Assembly (NCBI RefSeq): GCF_023017165.1
Contig: NZ_JALKBW010000001.1
Location: 1,736,001-1,800,000, forward strand
Reading direction: 5' to 3'
Length of the DNA stretch: 64,000 bases
From: Gordonia alkaliphila
Lineage (GTDB): Bacteria > Actinomycetota > Actinomycetes > Mycobacteriales > Mycobacteriaceae
Position numbers and translations under genes: made by a program. Under the pieces are notes generated by a model. It was not told the origin of the DNA, did not search any database, and saw nothing but the letters and a program-made list of their open reading frames with translations. How positions within the stretch are numbered: the stretch's first letter is position 1; every line of letters starts with the position of its first letter. This document shows, one piece after another, positions 49,185-58,425 of the stretch.

Positions 49185-50675
49185 TCACCCGTCGTTGGTG
49201 AGTTGCAGGACCTGGAATCCGCTGTCCGAGCAGCCGACGTAGAGCTTGTCCCCGCGCCACTCCGGCGGCGAGAAACACCAGTCGGTGGACAGGTCGCCGA
49301 TCACGCGGCCCAAGCGGTTGCTGCGGGCTTGGCGCGGATCGAACTGTCCTTGACGCAGTGATTCCAGAATGCCGCTGCTGGAGATGAACGGGACACCGAT
49401 CACCGAGGCGAGGGTGTGGGCGGAGTTCAGCAGCTCGAGCTGCCGCCCGGTCTGTGCGGGTGGATTGAAGTAGGCGATCTCCTTGACGCGCTTGGGGTTT
49501 CGGACATCGAAGACCCGGACGCCGGACGAGGTCCATCCGCAGGCGAGCGCGGTCGGGTTCACCGGGCGATCAGCGGCGCAGTAGTGGGACTCGTAGGCGA
49601 ACAGCCCGCCGCCGGAGCTGGAAGCGAGGGCGCGGTCCCGGTGCTGGGGAAGGTTGATCTCCAGCTTCAGCTCGTTCACCACCTTCGGCTTCCGTGCATC
49701 GTCGACGTCGACCAGCTTCACGCCGCCGGATCCGCCCTCGAGGACGGTGAACAGGTAGTCGTGGTCGTCGTAGGTCACCGGAATGCTGTGCTGGGTCAGT
49801 GCGCCGCTGGTCCAGTCGACCTGCGACAGCTTCCGAATCTGCGGATTGCGATCGCGACGTTGGACGGCGCTGACGTCCCAGATACTCACTCCGCCGAAGT
49901 TGTGGGAGACGTACAGCGTGTTGCCGTCGGCGCTCACTCCGACACCGTGATTCTCGAGAGCGGTCAGCGCGTTGGCCAGTACCTTGGGGCGACTCGGATC
50001 GCTGAGATCTACGGCATTGATCATTCCGGGGCCGATGCCCATGGCCCAGTACGTCTTTCCGTCGGGGGAGAAGCCGCCCTCGTGTGCGGTGATCGCCAGC
50101 GGTGCCGACAGCGACCCGACGACGGGATTGAGCAGCTTCGGGCGGGCGCAGTCGCTGATGTCGTAGACGGCGAGGAGGCCGGCGCCGGTGAGGAACGGAA
50201 CTCCGGCGCCGACGAGGAGCTTGCTGTTGCGATTGGCTTTGAGGCTCTCCCACGTGCCGGCTTGGAAGGCCGGGGCGCGCAGGGAGGCGGTCTTGCGCGG
50301 CGCTCGCGGGTTGCTCGCATCGATCACCGTCACGCCGCTGTTCTCCCCGACCATCGCGGTGGGGAACATGCTGCCGGTGTAGCCGCAGTTCTCGTAGCTG
50401 GTGGACGTGATGCCCGCGCCTTCGCCCTGGTAGGAGCCGAGGCGCTCGACGTTGCAGGAGTAGCCCTGCATGCTGCGCCCCGAGTCGCGGTCGGCGGCGG
50501 GGACGTCGCCCTGCAGGCCCCGCTCGGGTTGGGAGCCGGGGCCGCAGTCGGCCTTGGCAATGGGCAGCGGCGCCGCCGGTGCGGCCGCGACGGGCGCCAT
50601 CGCGACCGTCGCAGTGAAGGCGGTGAGGAGCGCCAGCGAACGGCGCCGCGCACCTCTCGATGATGTTGGCAGCAT
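49185..50675 (-). CDS. secreted LVIVD-repeat protein
   Basis: A 496-residue exported protein with an Arg-rich signal peptide cut near AAAPAAP. The rest is a string of beta-propeller-like repeats of the LVIVD type (GVTVIDASNPRAPRK, LLAVYDISDCARPKL, INAVDLSDPSRPKV, GVKLVDVDDARKPKV, GVRVFDVRNPKRVKE). The molecular role is unknown; relatives are surface or secreted proteins. It probably once led an operon with the destroyed gene and DUF305. Confidence 0.85.
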   Translation of the reverse strand: MLPTSSRGARRRSLALLTAFTATVAMAPVAAAPAAPLPIAKADCGPGSQPERGLQGDVPAADRDSGRSMQGYSCNVERLGSYQGEGAGITSTSYENCGYTGSMFPTAMVGENSGVTVIDASNPRAPRKTASLRAPAFQAGTWESLKANRNSKLLVGAGVPFLTGAGLLAVYDISDCARPKLLNPVVGSLSAPLAITAHEGGFSPDGKTYWAMGIGPGMINAVDLSDPSRPKVLANALTALENHGVGVSADGNTLYVSHNFGGVSIWDVSAVQRRDRNPQIRKLSQVDWTSGALTQHSIPVTYDDHDYLFTVLEGGSGGVKLVDVDDARKPKVVNELKLEINLPQHRDRALASSSGGGLFAYESHYCAADRPVNPTALACGWTSSGVRVFDVRNPKRVKEIAYFNPPAQTGRQLELLNSAHTLASVIGVPFISSSGILESLRQGQFDPRQARSNRLGRVIGDLSTDWCFSPPEWRGDKLYVGCSDSGFQVLQLTNDG

Positions 50676-50869
50676 GAACGACCCCGATCGTTGGAAGTGT
50701 GCCGTGGCAGTGGTGGACGGACTCAGTGGCGGCAGGCAATGACCATGCGATCGTGAATCACGTCACAAAGAGGCTGACACGCCTTCCATATCTCAGTCAA
50801 GTGACTCAAACTCATGTCGGGCGCAGGGTGCGCTCAGCGTGGCGAAAGGGATGAACCGGTGCGCGCCGT

Positions 50870-51505
50870 TCAGGTGGCGGGTGCCAGCCAGAGGCCGAGA
50901 AGGCCGTCGACCATGGCATCGGAGAACGCCTGCCACGACACCGTGTCGGGGGCGTCGGCTTCATTGCGGGAACGCTCGAAGTCGGCGTACGTCGCGATCA
51001 GGACGTTCTGCGTCATCAGGTTCCGTACCGTGACCGCTTCCTGCGGGAGTGCGGGAAGGGCCTGGTAGAAACCCTCGAGGATCTGTAGGAGCGACGGTGA
51101 ATCCGCCGCGGCCTTGTAGAGGATTCCGGTGTTCGCCGGGTCGACGGCCATCTGTGCGCAGAGGGTGGCGAAATGGGTGTGCCGGGACGCGGTGCCGATG
51201 TACTCCAACTGGGGTTGGACCAGGCAGCGGAGCCAGTCGCGGACCTCGGTGATGTAGCCGAGGTCGTCGACCATGCGCTGGCGGATGTGTTCGATCGGCT
51301 CATTGTGTGATCGCAGGAGTGCTTCGAGCAGGCCTTCGCGGGAGCCGAAGTGGTAGCTCACGGCGTAGTTGTTGCCTTGGCCTGCGGCTTCGCAGATCTG
51401 ACGGTTGGAGACGGCGGTCAGGCCGCGCTCGGCGAAGAGGTCTTCGGCGGCGGTGAGCAGCAGGTGCCGAGTCTGCGTGGCTTGCGCGCCGGGTTCACCG
51501 CTCAT
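50870..51505 (-). CDS. TetR-family regulator
   Basis: A 211-residue regulator with an N-terminal helix-turn-helix (about residues 14-60; recognition region NNYAVSYHFGSREGLLEALL) and a helical ligand domain. ATG 51505. Divergent from the cholesterol oxidase gene with a 163-bp gap holding a 23-bp inverted repeat, so the oxidase is the likely target. The ligand is unknown. Confidence 0.88.
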   Translation of the reverse strand: MSGEPGAQATQTRHLLLTAAEDLFAERGLTAVSNRQICEAAGQGNNYAVSYHFGSREGLLEALLRSHNEPIEHIRQRMVDDLGYITEVRDWLRCLVQPQLEYIGTASRHTHFATLCAQMAVDPANTGILYKAAADSPSLLQILEGFYQALPALPQEAVTVRNLMTQNVLIATYADFERSRNEADAPDTVSWQAFSDAMVDGLLGLWLAPAT

Positions 51506-51625
51506 GGGCCCATGATGCCCCACGGTGCTCGTGGGGCCGTAAGACGGCGTCCGCAGGCGTCCTTGGTCGGCATTCCGTCGGCCCCGCCCGTGGTCACAAG
51601 TAAGGCAACTGACTGAGAATGTCGC

Positions 51626-51648
51626 CGCGTCAGGGTCGACCTGACGCG
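51626..51648. promoter_or_regulatory. TetR operator candidate at the cholesterol oxidase promoter
   Basis: Perfect 9-bp arms CGCGTCAGG/CCTGACGCG separated by 5 bases, about 20 bp before the oxidase ATG. Confidence 0.6.
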
Positions 51649-51668
51649 CATTGGAATGGAGACGACGC

Positions 51669-53279
51669 ATGACTGCAGAACCCCGCACCGCACTGAGCCG
51701 CCGTGGATTCCTCGCGGGTGCCGCGGGCGTGCTCGCCGGAGCCGCCGGCCTGTCGGCGACCGCCCAAGCCGGGCCCGTCGCCGCACGGCCCGGACGGGTC
51801 CGGCTCACCCGCGAAGACCATCGCGTGGTGGTGGTCGGCTCGGGTTTCGGTGGCGGCGTGGCCGCGCTCCGGTTGACCCAGGCCGGGGTGCCGGTGCTGT
51901 TGCTCGAACGCGGCCGCGAGTGGCGCACCGGGCCCAACGCCCAGACCTTCCCCAACCCGACCAGTCCGGACGAGCGGATGCTCTGGCATCGCAGCGCGGC
52001 GCAACTGTTCGGCCGTCCGCTGGAGGTGGCGCCGTACGTCGGTCTCGTCGACACCGTGGTCGGCGACAACATCACCGCGTTGGCGCCGGCCGGGCTGGGC
52101 GGCGGATCGCTTGTCTACCAAGGGATGTCGCTGCAGCCGTCGCGTGACGTCTTCGAAGAGCACCTGCCGGCGGCGCTGGACTGGTCGCGACTGGACGCCG
52201 TGCACTATCCGCGGGTGGCGCGGATGTTGAAGTTGGCCGTCGCTCCGGATCGGCTGGTCCGTGCGCCGGAGTATCGCGCGGCGCGGGCCTTCGCCGCCCA
52301 CGCGCGCCGGGCCGGTCGGCCGGTGTCCAAGATCCCGATGCCGATCGACTGGAACTATGCGCTCGCCGAACTGCGCGGGGAGATGCGACCGTCGTACACC
52401 GACGGGTCCGGTGCGATGGGGGTGAACAACGGCGGCAAGCACAGCGTGGACGTCACCTACCTCAAGCAGGCGCGGGCCACCGGCCGGCTCACGGTGGCGA
52501 CCCTGCACGAGGTACGCGACGTGGCACGCACGCCCGATGGGCGCTGGCGCGTGCACGTCGACCGCACCGATCTGCGCGGCCGGGTGGTGGAACGCAAGAT
52601 CCTGACCGCGGGCACGCTCATCATGGCCGCGGGCAGCGTGCACACGACACGACTTCTGGTGCGCGCCAAGGCCACCGGCGCCATTCCCGACCTGCCCGAC
52701 GAGGTCGGTCGGGGCTGGGGGACCAACGCCGACCGGATCTACACGTGGACGTCGCCGACCGCCGACTTCGGCGCCACGCAGGGCGGGCCGGTGGTCTACG
52801 GCAGCCGCAACTGGTCGGACCCGAAGACCGCGCACACGGTGATCCAGGCATCCATCCCGTCGATCGGCGCCGACCTGCATACGACGATGATGGTGGGCTT
52901 CGGCGTCAGTGCCGATCGCGGCCGCTTCGTCTACGACTCGGCGCGCGACGACGCCGTCTTGCGTTGGCCGGCCGGCGGGGACCGGAAGATCCAGTGGGGC
53001 CACATCCACCCGACGGCCACCGCGATCGCCGGCCCGGGCGCCGTGCTCGGCGACACCAACGGCGTGGTCAACTCCACCTGGCACGCGCTCGGCGGGGCCT
53101 GCATGGAGACGGTGTGCGACCTCAGCGGACGGGTGCACGGTCAGCGCGGGCTGTACGTGGTCGACGGTGCTCTCATCCCGGGCAACACCGCCGCGTGCAA
53201 TCCGTCGATGACCATCGCCGCGGTGGCCGAGCGCGCACTCGACGACCTCGTCGCCAACGATGTGGGCCGCGTGATCTGA
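51669..53279 (+). CDS. exported GMC oxidoreductase, probable cholesterol oxidase
   Basis: A 536-residue FAD enzyme of the GMC fold, class I cholesterol oxidase type, which oxidises and isomerises the 3-hydroxyl of sterols. Twin-arginine signal SRRGFLAGAAG at residues 10-20. FAD site VVVGSGFGGGVAALRL; substrate/FAD segments GGGSLVYQGM and NNGGKHSVDVTYLKQA; active-site His in WHALGG and Asn in PGNTAACNPSMTI. Tat export means it acts outside the membrane. ATG 51669. Confidence 0.88.
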   Translation: MTAEPRTALSRRGFLAGAAGVLAGAAGLSATAQAGPVAARPGRVRLTREDHRVVVVGSGFGGGVAALRLTQAGVPVLLLERGREWRTGPNAQTFPNPTSPDERMLWHRSAAQLFGRPLEVAPYVGLVDTVVGDNITALAPAGLGGGSLVYQGMSLQPSRDVFEEHLPAALDWSRLDAVHYPRVARMLKLAVAPDRLVRAPEYRAARAFAAHARRAGRPVSKIPMPIDWNYALAELRGEMRPSYTDGSGAMGVNNGGKHSVDVTYLKQARATGRLTVATLHEVRDVARTPDGRWRVHVDRTDLRGRVVERKILTAGTLIMAAGSVHTTRLLVRAKATGAIPDLPDEVGRGWGTNADRIYTWTSPTADFGATQGGPVVYGSRNWSDPKTAHTVIQASIPSIGADLHTTMMVGFGVSADRGRFVYDSARDDAVLRWPAGGDRKIQWGHIHPTATAIAGPGAVLGDTNGVVNSTWHALGGACMETVCDLSGRVHGQRGLYVVDGALIPGNTAACNPSMTIAAVAERALDDLVANDVGRVI

Positions 53280-53340
53280 TCCGGCGCTCCGCAGCGAGCC
53301 TGCGACGGGCGGGGGTCGGCGTCGGACTTACACTTCCCGA

Positions 53341-54825
53341 ATGGACGTTCTCGACAACGCCGTCGTCTGGTTCAACGAGTGGTACGCGTACGTACTCATC
53401 GTGCTGCTCGTGGGTGCCGGACTCTGGTGGGGCGCGCGCACCCGCGTCGCGCTGCTCCGGATGGTGCCCGCGATGTTCCGCGCGATCAGCGAGCCGACAC
53501 CGAAGACCAAGGAGGGCGCCGCGCAGATCTCGGCCTTCCGCGCCTTCTGCATCTCGGCCGCCTCCCGCGTGGGCACCGGCAACGTTGTCGGCGTGGCCGT
53601 CGCCATCACGGTCGGCGGACCCGGCGCGGTGTTCTGGATGTGGGTACTGGCGATCGTCGGCGGCGCGACCGCCTTCGTCGAGTCGACGCTCGGGCAGCTG
53701 TACAAGGTGCGCGACGGCGCCGACTACCGCGGCGGCCCCGCCTACTACCTGAAGCGGGGCATCAAGAACCGTCGACTCGGGCTGGTGATGTCGGTGCTGT
53801 TCGCCCTGGCCATCACCTTCACCTACGGCCTCGTCTTCAACGCGGTGCAATCCAACTCCATCACCTCGGCGGTCGACCTCGCGCTCGGCGCCGACGCGGC
53901 CTGGGTGCCGTACGTGGTCGGGGCGTTGCTGGCGACGCTCACCGCCCTGGTGATCTTCGGCGGCGTGCATCGGATCTCCGGCGTCTCGCAGGTGCTGGTG
54001 CCGGTGATGGCGGTCCTCTACATCTCCCTGGCCCTGTTCGTGGTGCTGATGAATCTGACAGCCGTGCCCGGCGTGATCGGCGACATCGTCACGTCGGCCT
54101 TCGGTATCCGAGAGTTCGTCGGCGGAGGATTGTGGGCGGCCATCATGCAGGGCATGCGCCGCGGACTGTTCTCCAATGAGGCAGGCATGGGCTCCACGCC
54201 GAACGCCGCGGCGACCGCGGCCGTCTCGCACCCGGCCAAGCAGGGCCTGGTCCAGACCCTGGGCGTGTACTTCGACACCCTGATCGTCTGCTCGGCGACG
54301 GCCTTCATCATCCTGCTGTCCGACCCCGACTACGGGAGCGACCTGGAGGGCGTCCAACTCACCCAGACCGCGCTCGCGCACCACGTCGGTTCGTGGGCCG
54401 GTCCGCTGCTCGCGGTGATCCTGTTCTTCCTGGCCTTCAGTTCGGTGATCGGCAACTACTACTACGGCGAGACCAACATCGCCTACCTCACGCCGCGTCG
54501 CTGGGTGCTCAACTCGTTCCGCTTGGTGGTCATCGGGTTCGTATTCTTCGGCGCGATCGCCAAGGTGTCGCTGGTCTGGAACCTCGCCGACGTCTTCTCC
54601 TCGCTGATGGCGACGGTGAACATCGTCGGCCTGTTCCTGATCGGCGGCGTCGCGGTGGTGCTCTTGCGGCACTTCTCCGCGCAGCGGGCGGCCGGCCTCG
54701 ACCCGGTGTTCCATCGCGACGACATTCCCGGGCTGACCGGCGTGGAGTGCTGGGACGGTACGGACCCGGAGACCGTGCGGGATCCGTCTCCGCAGCCGGT
54801 TCCGATGCCGACCCCGCGGGGGTGA
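53341..54825 (+). CDS. sodium:alanine/glycine symporter (AGCS family)
   Basis: A 494-residue transporter with about eleven helices. AGCS signatures are SRVGTGNVVGVAVAIT, GGPAYYLKRG and GLFSNEAGMGSTPNAAATA. It imports alanine or glycine with Na+. The last ~45 residues are a Pro-rich cytoplasmic tail. Same direction as the oxidase gene, 61 bp later; no functional link is evident. Confidence 0.94.
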   Translation: MDVLDNAVVWFNEWYAYVLIVLLVGAGLWWGARTRVALLRMVPAMFRAISEPTPKTKEGAAQISAFRAFCISAASRVGTGNVVGVAVAITVGGPGAVFWMWVLAIVGGATAFVESTLGQLYKVRDGADYRGGPAYYLKRGIKNRRLGLVMSVLFALAITFTYGLVFNAVQSNSITSAVDLALGADAAWVPYVVGALLATLTALVIFGGVHRISGVSQVLVPVMAVLYISLALFVVLMNLTAVPGVIGDIVTSAFGIREFVGGGLWAAIMQGMRRGLFSNEAGMGSTPNAAATAAVSHPAKQGLVQTLGVYFDTLIVCSATAFIILLSDPDYGSDLEGVQLTQTALAHHVGSWAGPLLAVILFFLAFSSVIGNYYYGETNIAYLTPRRWVLNSFRLVVIGFVFFGAIAKVSLVWNLADVFSSLMATVNIVGLFLIGGVAVVLLRHFSAQRAAGLDPVFHRDDIPGLTGVECWDGTDPETVRDPSPQPVPMPTPRG

Positions 54826-54846
54826 TTCCGCCGGTCGGCCGCGCCC

Positions 54847-55428
54847 CTACTTGCGGAGACCGCTGGTCAGCAGTGCGGCCAGCTCACGGTAGGCGCTGGC
54901 GTCGTCGAGACCGGTGCTGGCCCGGACCCCGCGTTGCTGGATCCGGGTCAGCATGGTCGCCACGAGGTCGGCGGCGAAGGCGGCGTTAACGCCGCGGAAG
55001 TCGCCGTCGGCCACTCCCGCGTCGATCATGCCGCGCACCCGGTCGGCGGCCATCCGGGTGTTCTGTTCGTAGATTTCGCGGGCCGGGGCGAAGGCGTCGA
55101 GATCGGCCATGAACTGGTCCGACGCCGGGGCCAGCGTGGCGCCGATGGCTTCGAGGAAGCTGATGATCCCCTCGCGGGCACCGGTCACGCCGGCGGTGCG
55201 GACCTCGATGTCGGCCACCGCGCGACGGAAGAAGTGGACGGTGGCCGAGCGCACGAGATGGGCCTTGCTGTCGGCCAGCGTGTACAGCGTCGACTTGGAG
55301 CAGCGCAGGCGCGCGGCGATCTCGTCGAGCGTCAGATGGGCGAAGCCCTCAGACAGAAACAGGTCGACCATCCCGTCGAAGAGCTCCTCGCGGCGACGCG
55401 TGGCGAACTCGGGTGCGGGGGTGCTCAT
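54847..55428 (-). CDS. TetR-family regulator of the acyl-CoA dehydrogenase operon
   Basis: A 193-residue regulator with a helix-turn-helix (about residues 10-58; LDEIAARLRCSKSTLYTLADSKAHL) and a helical ligand domain. It is divergent from an acyl-CoA dehydrogenase gene; four AGTACT sites fill the 97-bp gap. The inferred ligand is an acyl-CoA of the pathway encoded by 55.5-58.3 kb. Confidence 0.9.
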   Translation of the reverse strand: MSTPAPEFATRRREELFDGMVDLFLSEGFAHLTLDEIAARLRCSKSTLYTLADSKAHLVRSATVHFFRRAVADIEVRTAGVTGAREGIISFLEAIGATLAPASDQFMADLDAFAPAREIYEQNTRMAADRVRGMIDAGVADGDFRGVNAAFAADLVATMLTRIQQRGVRASTGLDDASAYRELAALLTSGLRK

Positions 55429-55437
55429 GCGTCAAAT

Positions 55438-55500
55438 AGTACTAGTGAACCTCTTGCAGTACTACTTGCGAAGCAGTACTGTTCGATCAGATTCAGTACT
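55438..55500. promoter_or_regulatory. array of four AGTACT sites
   Basis: AGTACT at 55438, 55458, 55475 and 55495 (spacing 20, 17, 20 bp) in the divergent promoter between the TetR and acyl-CoA dehydrogenase genes. Middle pair form a wider inverted repeat. Likely repressor sites. Confidence 0.7.
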
Positions 55501-55525
55501 GTCTGTGCTTTCTAGGAGATGTCCC

Positions 55526-56668
55526 ATGCCGGTCGACCGCCTGCTTCCTTCGGATGAGGCCCACGCCCTCATCGAGCTCACCCGCGACATCGCCGACAAG
55601 GTGCTCGATCCCATCGTCGACCAGCACGAGAAGGCCGAGACCTATCCGGAAGGCGTGTTCGCCACGCTCGGCGAGGCCGGTCTGCTCGGCCTCCCGTACT
55701 CGGAGGAGTACGGCGGCGGCGACCAGCCGTACGAGGTGTACCTGCAGGTCCTCGAAGAGATCGGCGCCCGCTGGGCGGCGGTCGGCGTCGCGATGAGCGT
55801 GCACGTGCTGTCGTGCTTCCCGCTCGCCACCTATGGCACCGAGGAGCAGAAGGCCCAGTGGCTGCCCGGCATGCTCGGCGGTGAGGCCATCGGCGCCTAC
55901 AGCCTGTCCGAACCCGACGCCGGCTCGGATGCGGCGGCGCTGCAGTGCCGTGCCACGCGGGTCGACGACGAGTACCGCATCAACGGCACCAAGGCGTGGA
56001 TCACGCACGGCGGGATCGCCGACGCCTACAACCTCTTCGCCCGCACCGGTGAAGGCTCCAAGGGCATCTCGTGCTTCCTGGTCCCCGGCGACACCGCGGG
56101 CCTGAGCTTCGGCAAGCCCGAGGAGAAGATGGGTCTGGCCGCCGTGCCCACCACGTCGGCCACCTACGAGGATGCCCTCGTGCCCGCCGACCGTCGTCTC
56201 GGGGCCGAGGGGCAGGGTCTCCAAATCGCCTTCAGTGCACTGGATTCCGGCCGTCTCGGCATCGCGGCGGTGGCCACCGGTATCGCGCAGGCCGCGCTCG
56301 ACGCCGCCGTCGCCTATGCCAAGGAGCGCGAGACCTTCGGCAAGGCCATCATCGAGCACCAGGGCCTGGGTTTCTTCCTCGCCGATATGGCCGCGGCCGT
56401 CGACTCCGCGCGCGCCACCTACCTCGATGCGGCGCGACGCCGGGACCGCGGCCTGCCGTACTCGCGCCAGGCCTCGGTGGCCAAGCTCGTCGCCACCGAC
56501 ACCGCGATGAAGGTGACCACCGACGCCGTGCAGGTCTTCGGCGGCAATGGCTACACCCGCGACTTCCGCGTCGAACGTTTCATGCGCGAAGCGAAGATCA
56601 CCCAGATCTTCGAGGGCACCAACCAGATCCAGCGTCTGGTGATCGCCCGCGGCCTCGCCGCGCTCTGA
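55526..56668 (+). CDS. acyl-CoA dehydrogenase
   Basis: A 380-residue FAD flavoenzyme that introduces the first double bond in beta-oxidation. Signatures are LSEPDAGSDAAAL, the C-terminal helix with FGGNGYTRDFRVERFMR, and catalytic Glu in IFEGTNQIQRLVIAR. ATG 55526 with AGGAGAT 5 bases before it. First of three co-directional genes (gaps 42 and 10 bp). Chain length or sterol side-chain preference is not evident. Confidence 0.95.
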   Translation: MPVDRLLPSDEAHALIELTRDIADKVLDPIVDQHEKAETYPEGVFATLGEAGLLGLPYSEEYGGGDQPYEVYLQVLEEIGARWAAVGVAMSVHVLSCFPLATYGTEEQKAQWLPGMLGGEAIGAYSLSEPDAGSDAAALQCRATRVDDEYRINGTKAWITHGGIADAYNLFARTGEGSKGISCFLVPGDTAGLSFGKPEEKMGLAAVPTTSATYEDALVPADRRLGAEGQGLQIAFSALDSGRLGIAAVATGIAQAALDAAVAYAKERETFGKAIIEHQGLGFFLADMAAAVDSARATYLDAARRRDRGLPYSRQASVAKLVATDTAMKVTTDAVQVFGGNGYTRDFRVERFMREAKITQIFEGTNQIQRLVIARGLAAL

Positions 56669-56710
56669 CCACTCACCCCAACCATCCGCTCGTCCAAGAA
56701 GGAACAATCT

Positions 56711-57472
56711 GTGAAGTTGACTGACTCCGTCGCCCTCGTCACCGGTGCCGCCTCCGGTCTCGGCAACGCCACCGCCCGGGCACTCTACGAATCCGGCGCA
56801 GCCGTGGTGCTCGTGGACCTCCCGAACTCCGACGGCGCCGCCGCGGCCGCTGCCCTCGGCGAGCGCGCGGTCTTCGTCCCCGCCGACGTGACCTCCGAGA
56901 CCGACGTGGCCGCCGCCGTCGCCGCCGCCACCGAGCTGGGCTCGCTGCGCGTCGTGGTGAACTGTGCCGGCGTCGGCACCCCGGGCAAGGTCCTGGGCCG
57001 CGGCGGCCCGCTGCCGCTGGAGACCTTCGAGCGCGTCGTCGCGATCAACCTGGTCGGCACGTTCAACGTGATCCGCCTGGCGGCCGCCGCCATGGTCGGC
57101 AACGAGCCGGTCGACGGCGACCGCGGCGTGATCGTCAACACCGCCTCGGTCGCGGCCTTCGACGGCCAGATCGGCCAGCCCGCCTACGCCGCGTCCAAGG
57201 GCGCGGTGGCCGCGATGACGCTGCCGATCGCCCGCGAACTCGCCTCCTCGGCGATCCGCGTGATGACCATCGCGCCGGGCATCTTCGAGACCCCGATGCT
57301 GGCCGGTCTGCCCGAAGCCGCGCAGGCTTCGCTGGGCCAGCAGGTGCCGCACCCGTCGCGCCTGGGCAAGGCCGTCGAGTACGCCGCGCTGGTGGTGCAC
57401 ATCGTCGAGAACGGCATGCTCAACGGCGAGACGATCCGTCTCGACGGCGCCATCCGCATGGCACCGAAGTAG
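56711..57472 (+). CDS. short-chain dehydrogenase, 3-hydroxyacyl-CoA dehydrogenase type II-like
   Basis: A 253-residue SDR with the cofactor motif [17 protein letters not shown], catalytic Ser in [10 protein letters not shown] and Tyr/Lys in YAASK. The layout resembles HSD17B10-type 3-hydroxyacyl-CoA dehydrogenases, which fit an operon with an acyl-CoA dehydrogenase. GTG start at 56711 behind AAGGA. Confidence 0.9.
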   Translation: MKLTDSVALVTGAASGLGNATARALYESGAAVVLVDLPNSDGAAAAAALGERAVFVPADVTSETDVAAAVAAATELGSLRVVVNCAGVGTPGKVLGRGGPLPLETFERVVAINLVGTFNVIRLAAAAMVGNEPVDGDRGVIVNTASVAAFDGQIGQPAYAASKGAVAAMTLPIARELASSAIRVMTIAPGIFETPMLAGLPEAAQASLGQQVPHPSRLGKAVEYAALVVHIVENGMLNGETIRLDGAIRMAPK

Positions 57473-57482
57473 GGGGCGCGCC

Positions 57483-58334
57483 ATGACTGACACGAACTCC
57501 CGTCCGCTCGCCGGACGCACCCTGATCATGTCCGGCGGCAGCCGCGGTATCGGCGAAGCGATCGCGCTCAAGGCCGCTGCGGCCGGCGCGAACATCGCCC
57601 TCATCGCCAAGACCGCCGAGCCGCATCCCAAGCTGCCCGGCACCATCTTCACCGCGGCCGCCGCGATCGAGGAAGCCGGCGGGCAGGCCCTGCCGATCGT
57701 CGGCGACATCCGCGACGACGAGCAGGTGGCCGCGGCCGTCGCGCAGACCGTCGACCGCTTCGGCGGCATCGACATCGTGGTGAACAACGCCAGCGCGCTG
57801 GACATCACCCGCACCGAAGACCTCGGCATGAAGAAGTACGACCTCATGCAGGACATCAACGCGCGCGGGTCGTTCCTGCTGTCCAAGCTGGCGATCGAGC
57901 ACCTGCGCAAGTCCGACAACGCGCACATCGTGACGCTGTCGCCGCCGCTGAATCTGGACCCGAAGTGGTTCGACGAGATCGGCACCGGCTACACCATCTC
58001 GAAGTTCTCGATGTCGTTGGTGACGCTCGGTTTGGCGCAGGAACTGCGGGCCGACGGCGTCGCGGTGAACTCGCTGTGGCCGCGCACCACCATCGCCACC
58101 GCCGCGGTGCAGAACATTCTCGGCGAGAACTTGATCTCGGCGAGCCGGACCCCGGAGATCATGGCCGACGCCGCGCTGGCGATCCTGACGCGTCCGGCGG
58201 GCGGCCCGACCGGGCAGTTCTACATCGACGACGAGGTGCTGACCGCGGCCGGTGTCACCGACCTGGCGAAGTACCAGGTGGGCCCCGGACCGGTCGACGA
58301 GCTGGAACTCGACTTCTGGATGGAACGCGCCTAG
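57483..58334 (+). CDS. short-chain dehydrogenase, HSDL2-like
   Basis: A 283-residue SDR with SGGSRGIGEAIA, VNNASAL and the active-site YTISK. The variant region DPKWFDEIGTGYTISKFSMS resembles the SDR part of hydroxysteroid dehydrogenase-like protein 2, linked to lipid metabolism. It ends 8 bp before a 26-bp hairpin. Confidence 0.88.
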   Translation: MTDTNSRPLAGRTLIMSGGSRGIGEAIALKAAAAGANIALIAKTAEPHPKLPGTIFTAAAAIEEAGGQALPIVGDIRDDEQVAAAVAQTVDRFGGIDIVVNNASALDITRTEDLGMKKYDLMQDINARGSFLLSKLAIEHLRKSDNAHIVTLSPPLNLDPKWFDEIGTGYTISKFSMSLVTLGLAQELRADGVAVNSLWPRTTIATAAVQNILGENLISASRTPEIMADAALAILTRPAGGPTGQFYIDDEVLTAAGVTDLAKYQVGPGPVDELELDFWMERA

Positions 58335-58341
58335 CAGCACC

Positions 58342-58395
58342 CAGCAAGAACACCGCCCGCAACGCTGGTCAGCGTTGCGGGCGGTGTTCTTGCTG
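58342..58395. terminator. 26-bp perfect hairpin between convergent genes
   Basis: 58342-58367 and 58370-58395 form a perfect stem with a 2-base loop. It ends the acyl-CoA operon and the convergent DedA gene. A/T content at the outer stem is modest. Confidence 0.85.
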
Positions 58396-58425
58396 TTGGT
58401 GGCCGTGTCGCGGCGGCCCAGCCGG

